A DNA stretch of 6,781 nt, taken from assembly GCA_004554385.1 (NCBI GenBank), contig SFMO01000199.1, positions 1 to 6,781 on the forward strand, given 5' to 3'. The notes beneath the pieces were generated by a model. That model made no database searches. It saw nothing but the letters and a program-made list of their open reading frames with translations, and was not told the DNA's origin. Position numbers and translations under genes: made by a program. The first letter of the stretch is position 1; the number at the start of each line of letters is the position of its first letter. This document shows, piece after piece, positions 1 to 3,244 of the stretch. Source of the DNA: Ruminococcus flavefaciens (GTDB taxonomy: Bacteria > Bacillota > Clostridia > Oscillospirales > Ruminococcaceae).

Positions 1-1
1 G

Positions 2-52
2 AAACTCGATGGAATGTCACCTGTTGAATACCGTCTTGCCAAAGCTGCATAA
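2..52 (+). CDS. IS3-family transposase (OrfB), C-terminal end only
   Basis: Only 16 codons and the stop are inside the window, reading KLDGMSPVEYRLAKAA. The core G-M/L-S-P-V-E-Y-R is the conserved C-terminal signature of the IS3-family OrfB (DDE integrase, rve-type) transposases, where it closes the protein just before the right inverted repeat. The protein catalyses strand transfer of the element during copy-out-paste-in transposition. Whether the full gene is intact cannot be told, because its start and catalytic DDE residues are outside. The stop lies 61 bp before the terminal repeat, a normal distance for the family. Confidence 0.85.
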   Translation, partial: KLDGMSPVEYRLAKAA

Positions 53-57
53 AGCAA

Positions 58-91
58 CAAAGCGACCAAGCTTTGTCGCTTTGTCGCTTTG
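58..91 (+). terminator. Hairpin after the IS3 transposase, possible terminator
   Basis: CAAAGCGAC at 58-66 pairs perfectly with GTCGCTTTG at 75-83, and again with the overlapping copy at 83-91, because GTCGCTTT is tandemly duplicated (75-82 and 83-90). The following TAAATTTTCTTTT is T-rich but not a clean U-tract. It probably ends transposase transcription. The duplication gives two alternative 9-bp stems. Confidence 0.4.
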
Positions 92-113
92 CATAAATTT
101 TCTTTTAAATCTT

Positions 114-138
114 TGTCTAACTTTTTGGGGTCAGTTCA
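114..138 (+). repeat. IS3-family right terminal inverted repeat
   Basis: The 25 bp run from TGTCTAACTT to GGTCAGTTCA and end in the CA dinucleotide typical of IS3-family right ends. The partner left repeat is outside the window, so the exact repeat length is not verifiable here. Confidence 0.75.
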
Positions 139-166
139 CTTACGGCAGGTGGTTTACTTTTAATAT

Positions 167-180
167 GCGGACTGCCAAAG
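167..180 (+). repeat. Fragment of a dispersed repeat (14 bp shared with 1724-1737)
   Basis: GCGGACTGCCAAAG occurs identically at 167-180 and at 1724-1737, where it belongs to a larger hairpin repeat. Here the complementary arm is degraded (GACTGCGG follows instead of GCAGCCCC). This is probably a decayed copy lying between the IS3 end and the rpsT terminator. Confidence 0.35.
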
Positions 181-202
181 ACTGCGGCTTCGTAAATCTG
201 AT

Positions 203-244
203 AAAAAACATTCCCCTTGCAGACCGTGAGTCGTCCGCAAGGGG
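203..244 (-). terminator. Rho-independent terminator of rpsT
   Basis: On the minus strand CCCCTTGCGGAC pairs with GTCTGCAAGGGG (arms 233-244 and 213-224, one G-U pair) around an 8-base loop. It is followed by AATG and then TTTTTT (203-208). The stem starts 29 bp after the rpsT stop. The inner stem is shared with the rpsT leader hairpin. Confidence 0.85.
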
Positions 245-273
245 ATTTTGATTCTTATATTATAAGAGACCGA

Positions 274-534
274 TTACTCAGCAGAGTTGAGCTTCTTAGC
301 AAGCTGTGACTTCTTTCTTGCAGCCTTATTCTTGTGCATAAGACCCTTTGCGCAAGCCTGGTCAACTCTCTTGATAGCAACCTTGATAGCCTCTGCCTTA
401 TCAGCAGCGCCTGTTGCTACAGCAGCGTCAGCCTTCTTGAGAACAGTCTTGAGATTGGACTTTCTTGCCTTGTTAGCAGCAGCCTTTGTCGCATTAACCT
501 TTACTCTCTTCTTTGCAGACTTAATGTTTGGCAT
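274..534 (-). CDS. rpsT: 30S ribosomal protein S20
   Basis: This is an 86-residue, strongly basic Lys/Ala-rich helical protein that binds 16S rRNA early in assembly of the 30S subunit body. It opens with MPNIKSAKKRVKVN, the family's conserved start, and contains the conserved HKNKAARKKSQLAKKLN block at residues 67-83. Length is normal for bacterial S20 (about 85-90). The reading frame stays open upstream to an ATG at 600, but the ATG at 534 is chosen because it gives the canonical N-terminus and has a near-perfect AAGGAGGT at 543-550, eight bases upstream. The gene is monocistronic here: its own promoter lies at 661-689 and its terminator at 203-244. It is divergent from gpr, the arrangement also found in Bacillus subtilis. 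Identification is secure. Confidence 0.98.
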   Translation of the reverse strand: MPNIKSAKKRVKVNATKAAANKARKSNLKTVLKKADAAVATGAADKAEAIKVAIKRVDQACAKGLMHKNKAARKKSQLAKKLNSAE

Positions 535-542
535 TTTGTTAC

Positions 543-550
543 ACCTCCTT
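543..550 (-). promoter_or_regulatory. Ribosome binding site of rpsT (decides the start)
   Basis: AAGGAGGT on the minus strand, 8 nt before the ATG at 534, is a full anti-Shine-Dalgarno match. It rules out the upstream in-frame ATG at 600. Confidence 0.9.
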
Positions 551-555
551 GATTC

Positions 556-580
556 ATGCAGACTGAATATCCGTCCGCAT
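556..580 (-). promoter_or_regulatory. Hairpin in the rpsT leader just upstream of the Shine-Dalgarno
   Basis: In the mRNA ATGCGGAC (580-573) pairs with GTCTGCAT (563-556), an 8-bp stem with one G-U pair and a 9-base loop. It ends 5 nt before the ribosome binding site. The predicted transcript starts near 654, so the leader is about 120 nt, long enough for control. A smaller stem (AGCTG/CAGCT) occurs nearer the 5' end. The stem could serve autogenous control by S20, which is known in Enterobacteria. No such Firmicute element is known to me, so the function is inferred. Confidence 0.4.
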
Positions 581-660
581 TTTACAGATAATAGGAGCAA
601 ACACGGGTTCGTTCACTCCCGACAGCTGCAACGCACAGCTACCATACTGAGACAAATATA

Positions 661-689
661 ATTATAGCATTTTTCCACATTCTTTTCAA
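661..689 (-). promoter_or_regulatory. Sigma-A promoter of rpsT, extended -10
   Basis: On the minus strand TTGAAA (689-684) is followed by a 17-bp spacer and a perfect TATAAT (666-661), preceded by TGC, giving an extended -10. This is close to consensus, as expected for a ribosomal protein gene. Transcription should start near 654. Confidence 0.85.
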
Positions 690-728
690 TAGTTAAAAGT
701 GAAATAATCCTTAGAAATATTTTCCACA
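671..728 (+). promoter_or_regulatory. Two DnaA-box-like 9-mers in the rpsT/gpr divergent region
   Basis: TTTTCCACA occurs exactly at 671-679 and 720-728. It differs from the DnaA-box consensus TTATCCACA at one base. The first copy lies inside the rpsT promoter spacer, the second just upstream of gpr. The region is AT-rich, so chance is a real alternative. I see no convincing sigma-G or sigma-F promoter for gpr in the same interval. Confidence 0.3.
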
Positions 729-750
729 ATTAAAGCAAAATGCACAATAT

Positions 751-755
751 GGAGG
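751..755 (+). promoter_or_regulatory. Ribosome binding site of gpr (decides the start)
   Basis: GGAGG at 751-755 lies 5 nt before the ATG at 761. The in-frame ATG codons at 740 and 749 have no comparable site upstream, and the second overlaps this one. Confidence 0.75.
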
Positions 756-760
756 AAATC

Positions 761-1609
761 ATGGAAATACGCACTGATCTGGCTCTTGAGAGCTTTTCCG
801 CAGACAGCCTTCCCGAAAGCGTTCATCTCAGGTCACGGGGCAGGGCTTTCAGCATTACCGAAATAACCATTGACGACGACAGCTGCCTTGATTCTATCGG
901 CAAGGGAAAAGGACGCTACATCACCCTTGAAGGCAGCAGTCTCAGCCGATTTTCCGACGATTATAAGCTTATGGCACAGGAGCTTTCACAGGAGCTTTCG
1001 GCACTTCTGCCAGATGGTGAGGTCCTTGTTGTGGGACTTGGCAACAATGATATTACTCCCGACGCTATCGGCCCTCAGACCGCCGCAAAGGTCCTTGCTA
1101 CACGGCATCTGAGTGATGAGCCCGACATCGGCGGTGAGCACTTTCTCACGTCACTGCGCCGTGTCAGCGCCTTTGCAGGAGGCGTAATGGGACAGACAGG
1201 CATCGAGACTGCCGAGGTAGTCCGCGCAATAGCTTCAGAGCTGAGACCTGCCGCAATAATCGCTGTTGACGCTCTTGCCTGCACTGATATAAGCCGTCTC
1301 GGCACTACCATACAGATAACCGACACCGGTATCTCCCCGGGGAGCGGTGTTTCCAACGAGAGAAAGGAGCTATCGGAGAAAGTCATGGGTATGCCTGTTA
1401 TTGCTGTTGGAGTCCCCACAGTTGTTGATATGCACACTATCGTGAGAAGTCTCACGGGGAAAAGCATAAACGTAGAGCTGCCAAATATGATGGTAACTCC
1501 CCGTGATATAGACCGCCTGACGGAAAGAGCCTCTCAGCTCCTTGCCTTCGGCATAAACCTCGCTTTGCAGCCCACACTCAGCTTTGAGGACGTAAGAGGG
1601 CTGTTTTAA
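761..1609 (+). CDS. gpr: Germination protease GPR (spore protease, peptidase family A25)
   Basis: GPR is made as a zymogen in the forespore and, on germination, starts degradation of the DNA-protecting small acid-soluble spore proteins. The 282-residue product begins MEIRTDLALE. The RTDLA block matches the known autoprocessing site of GPR (cleavage after the Asp), which would leave a propeptide of only 6 residues, against about 15 in Bacillus. The core is visible: VVGLGNNDITPDAIGP (residues 91-105, with Asp101) and AIIAVDALA (Asp170), followed by DTGISPGSGVSNER and GVPTVVDM. The two aspartates fit the essential pair of the B. megaterium enzyme in context and spacing. The protein is shorter than Bacillus GPR (about 370) but appears intact. 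It is divergent from rpsT as in Bacillus, but spoIIP does not follow. No clear forespore promoter is seen. Confidence 0.95.
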   Translation: MEIRTDLALESFSADSLPESVHLRSRGRAFSITEITIDDDSCLDSIGKGKGRYITLEGSSLSRFSDDYKLMAQELSQELSALLPDGEVLVVGLGNNDITPDAIGPQTAAKVLATRHLSDEPDIGGEHFLTSLRRVSAFAGGVMGQTGIETAEVVRAIASELRPAAIIAVDALACTDISRLGTTIQITDTGISPGSGVSNERKELSEKVMGMPVIAVGVPTVVDMHTIVRSLTGKSINVELPNMMVTPRDIDRLTERASQLLAFGINLALQPTLSFEDVRGLF

Positions 1610-1645
1610 TTCATAATGCATAATTCATAATTCATAATTATTATG
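1610..1645. repeat. AT-rich heptad repeat with terminal palindrome
   Basis: TTCATAA recurs with 7-bp period at 1610-1616, 1624-1630 and 1631-1637, with a TGCATAA variant at 1617-1623. The array closes with a perfect palindrome, CATAAT-T-ATTATG, at 1633-1645. It begins immediately after the gpr stop. TTCATAATTCATAA tracts border mobile repeats in other bacterial genomes that I recall, so this is probably one edge of a dispersed element. Confidence 0.6.
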
Positions 1646-1659
1646 CGTGGAATAATCAA

Positions 1660-1869
1660 AATATTCGGGGCGATGTGGTCATCGCCCCCTACAATACGGT
1701 TAATCGTATTTGTTACGTTAGGCGCGGACTGCCAAAGGCAGCCCCTACAGATTTGATTCGTTCCGCATATAATATACAATGTGCCGTAAGCGATGTACAG
1801 GTAACGGTTTTAATCATTGTGAGCGAGCTTGCAAGCGACAACGTAGAAAGGCAGCGCGGGCTCCGCGCT
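1660..1869. repeat. Chain of short hairpins, dispersed repeat between convergent genes
   Basis: Five inverted repeats follow one another: GGGGCGATG/CATCGCCCC (1667-1688, 4-base loop); AATACG/CGTATT (1693-1710); CTGCC-AAA-GGCAG (1729-1741); the palindrome GCTTGCAAGC (1827-1836); and AGCGCGG-GCT-CCGCGCT (1853-1869). The first and third are each followed by CCCCTACA (1686-1693, 1742-1749), so the element is modular. No open reading frame of interest is present. The last hairpin ends on the first base of the DUF2461 stop codon. No hairpin has a good U-tract on either strand, so none is a clear terminator for gpr or for the opposing gene. Confidence 0.65.
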
Positions 1870-2615
1870 CACCACATGAATTCAACATCGGGAGCTTTTA
1901 CCATGTTTATTTCGGGCTCGGACTCTGCCTGCAGCTTTCCCTCTTTTTCGATAGCCTTTGCAAGCTCCTCAATTTCAACTATCTCGTGGAAATAGTCGTT
2001 TACAGGCTGTACTGCCTTGAATACTTCAATAGCGTGTTCTGCTATTTTTCGGGAGAAAAGCTCTTTTGGATCACTGACCTTCGTGTACACGCTGAATCCC
2101 TTTTTGATGAAGTATGGCTCCAGCTTCGGCTCGGGGCAGGGCTTTTTGCGCTTGTACTCGTCACCTCCCACAGTCAGTCCGTACTTTTCAACAATCTCAT
2201 CCACCATGTTTAGAAACGGCTCGGGATCTTCAAGAAGTCCGCTGCGGAAACGCTCCATAACAGCGGCTTCGGGCTTTGAGATACGGAAGCCGAACTCCGC
2301 TCCCTCGGGAGAAAGCTCAAAATACAGCGTTGGAGTCTTGCTCCAGTACCATGCATCATAGCGGACATATATCCACATAGTATCGCGATAGTGGAGATAT
2401 GGAGCAAAATTCTCGTCGCGGTATATCCTTCCGACTTTATACATCATGCCGTCAATATCGGCAAATGGCGCAAAAAGCTCCTCGCCGAGAGCCTTCATGG
2501 GCTCAAATATCTTCTCAGTGTATACAGCCTTACGCGGCTCGAACCATTCCTTGTTATTGTTATGCCTTATACCAAGCAGGAATTCCAGTGCTTCCTGCGA
2601 AAAACCCTGAAACAT
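1869..2615 (-). CDS. DUF2461-family protein (TIGR02453), function unknown
   Basis: The 248-residue product is cytosolic, with no signal peptide or membrane segment. It carries the family hallmarks: an N-terminal FxGFSQEALEFLLGI...NNNKEWFEPRKAVY block (residues 2-32), then GRIYRDENFAPYLHYRDTMWIYV at residues 62-84, and an aromatic core DAWYWSKTPTLYFELSPEGAEFGF at 86-109. These correspond to the conserved RDxRF and YFELSP-type motifs of DUF2461. No biochemical role is established for the family as far as I know. The last 35 residues are an acidic, lysine-containing extension, making it a little longer than the usual 220 or so. The ATG at 2615 is supported by AAGGAG. It is convergent with gpr. 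Its upstream region is occupied by a dispersed repeat, so its own promoter is not visible. Confidence 0.85.
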   Translation of the reverse strand: MFQGFSQEALEFLLGIRHNNNKEWFEPRKAVYTEKIFEPMKALGEELFAPFADIDGMMYKVGRIYRDENFAPYLHYRDTMWIYVRYDAWYWSKTPTLYFELSPEGAEFGFRISKPEAAVMERFRSGLLEDPEPFLNMVDEIVEKYGLTVGGDEYKRKKPCPEPKLEPYFIKKGFSVYTKVSDPKELFSRKIAEHAIEVFKAVQPVNDYFHEIVEIEELAKAIEKEGKLQAESEPEINMVKAPDVEFMW

Positions 2616-2620
2616 TTAAT

Positions 2621-2627
2621 TCTCCTT
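2621..2627 (-). promoter_or_regulatory. Ribosome binding site of the DUF2461 gene
   Basis: AAGGAGA on the minus strand lies 5 nt before the ATG at 2615. It lies just outside the adjacent hairpin repeat, so translation signals are native even though the upstream region is not. Confidence 0.8.
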
Positions 2628-2654
2628 TATTAATATTTGCTGAACCTATGAACG

Positions 2655-2876
2655 GGATTCCAAAGGGACTGTGTTCCTTTGGCGGAGTCCAGAGGCAGCG
2701 CCTCTGGTGGGCTTGGGCAAAGCCCAAAAGACGTAAGGCGCTCCGCAAGGGTGAATTTCAAAAACAGTCCAGTGGACTGTTTTGGGAAGAGGGTGACTCC
2801 CCACGGGGTGGGGAGATGTCGTAACGCGACAGAGGGGACGGACCCGATTAGGGGGCCCTGCAAGAGAGGGCGTCCC
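2655..2876. repeat. Composite dispersed repeat made of about seven hairpins
   Basis: The block is nearly all inverted repeats: CCAAAGG/CCTTTGG (2660-2682, extended by 2655-2659 with 2686-2690); CCAGAGGC-AGC-GCCTCTGG (2689-2707); TGGGCTT/AAGCCCA (2708-2726); AAAACAGTCC-AGT-GGACTGTTTT (2761-2783); TCCCCAC-GGG-GTGGGGA (2798-2814); TGTCG/CGACA (2817-2831); and GGGACG/CGTCCC (2835-2876). Several have 3-base loops, and arms are preserved over 6-10 bp. It contains no credible gene. Elements with CCAAAGGGA...TCCCTTTGG and CCAGAGGC modules are familiar to me from Ruminococcus and relatives. It carries no transposase, so it would be a non-autonomous element. Confidence 0.7.
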
Positions 2877-2878
2877 TA

Positions 2879-3039
2879 AAAATTACGTTAATATCCGCGA
2901 AACGCCGTTCCCTTCAATATGATACTCTATATTTATAAGAACGTCAAGAGCTTTTTTGCAGGTAAAGATCACCTTTTGTGCTCCTGATGTTTCATTTATT
3001 GCTAACTTTTCATAATTTATTCAAAATTTGCGCTGTTAG
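2879..3039. other. AT-rich intergenic stretch with no recognised gene
   Basis: Between the hairpin repeat and the CotH-gene promoter I see no gene or strong structure. On the minus strand a frame is open from 3020 to a stop at 2883-2885 (46 codons including the stop). It has no ATG or ribosome binding site and no recognisable motif. It could be a gene remnant left when the repeat inserted, but this is not supported. Confidence 0.4.
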
Positions 3040-3068
3040 TTGACTTCCTTTGGTGATAATGTTATACT
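3040..3068 (+). promoter_or_regulatory. Sigma-A promoter upstream of the CotH/dockerin gene
   Basis: TTGACT (3040-3045), a 17-bp spacer and TATACT (3063-3068) preceded by TGT form a strong extended -10 promoter. Transcription would start near 3075, leaving a leader of about 170 nt that contains the inverted repeat, the 11-bp direct repeats and a small hairpin. Confidence 0.75.
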
Positions 3069-3092
3069 GAAATTGCCAAATATCCCTATTTA

Positions 3093-3109
3093 TTGAACTT
3101 TTAGTTCAA
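3093..3109. promoter_or_regulatory. Perfect 7-bp inverted repeat downstream of the promoter
   Basis: TTGAACT-TTT-AGTTCAA lies about 20-35 nt after the predicted transcription start. It could be a repressor operator or a weak RNA hairpin. Read on the minus strand there is no U-tract after it, and on the plus strand it is followed by As, so it is not a terminator. Confidence 0.4.
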
Positions 3110-3137
3110 AAAACACTGTTTGATCCTTTCAGCCTAC

Positions 3138-3159
3138 TTTAAGATTATTTTAAGACTAT
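3138..3159 (+). promoter_or_regulatory. Tandem 11-bp direct repeat, candidate response-regulator site
   Basis: TTTAAGATTAT (3138-3148) is followed directly by TTTAAGACTAT (3149-3159), ten of eleven bases identical. A third TTAAGA lies at 3175-3180 within CTACTTAAGATT, itself similar to 3134-3146. Tandem 11-bp repeats are the usual arrangement bound by OmpR/PhoB-type regulators. A TATATATCAT with -10 character follows at 3161-3170, so a second, activator-dependent promoter is possible. The regulator is unknown. Confidence 0.4.
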
Positions 3160-3196
3160 TTATATATCATCTACTTAAGATTTGATCGAAGAAACA

Positions 3197-3210
3197 GGCG
3201 CTATTGCGCC
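3197..3210 (+). other. Small leader hairpin before the CotH-gene ribosome binding site
   Basis: GGCGC-TATT-GCGCC forms a 5-bp GC stem ending 21 nt before the Shine-Dalgarno. It may stabilise or space the leader. It is too short to call a regulatory RNA. Confidence 0.35.
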
Positions 3211-3231
3211 GAAAACATGAAAAATCACAAT

Positions 3232-3237
3232 GGAGGG
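3232..3237 (+). promoter_or_regulatory. Ribosome binding site of the CotH/dockerin gene (decides the start)
   Basis: GGAGGG lies 7 nt before the ATG at 3245. The in-frame ATG at 3230 overlaps this site and has nothing upstream, so 3245 is the start. That start also gives a standard signal peptide (MFKKSAIRTG...). Confidence 0.85.
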
Positions 3238-3244
3238 ACGTTTT

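Larger units (their letters stand above)
1..138 (+). mobile_element. Right end of an IS3-family insertion sequence (partial)
   Basis: The segment holds the last codons of an IS3-type transposase, a short AT-rich tail and a terminal inverted repeat ending in CA at 137-138. The terminal sequence read inward begins TGAACTGACCCC, a form I recall from many IS3-family (IS150-like) elements. The rest of the element lies to the left of the window. The three bases after the end (CTT, 139-141) would be the expected size for an IS3-family target duplication, but the other copy cannot be seen. Family assignment is firm from the transposase tail plus the terminus; the subgroup is inferred. Confidence 0.85.

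Noticed and set aside
9..251. Open frame of 80 codons on the plus strand across the IS3 end
   Set aside because: It is out of frame with the transposase tail and runs through the terminal repeat and the rpsT terminator; no ribosome binding site and no recognisable motif.
287..661. Long plus-strand frame opposite rpsT
   Set aside because: Antisense shadow of the Lys/Ala-rich rpsT codons; no ribosome binding site.
740..760. Earlier in-frame ATG codons for gpr (740, 749)
   Set aside because: They would give a longer propeptide closer to Bacillus, but they overlap or precede the only good ribosome binding site (751-755).
2399..2863. Open frames on both strands across 2399-2863, through the hairpin repeat
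   Set aside because: Their sequence simply reads through inverted repeats and the antisense of the DUF2461 gene; no family resemblance or translation signal.
2883..3020. Minus-strand 46-codon open stretch with a fairly protein-like composition
   Set aside because: No ATG, no ribosome binding site and no recognised motif; at most an unidentifiable gene remnant.
3061..3244. Riboswitch or cellulosome-specific RNA leader
   Set aside because: The 170-nt leader is AT-rich, with only short isolated stems; no known riboswitch core is seen.
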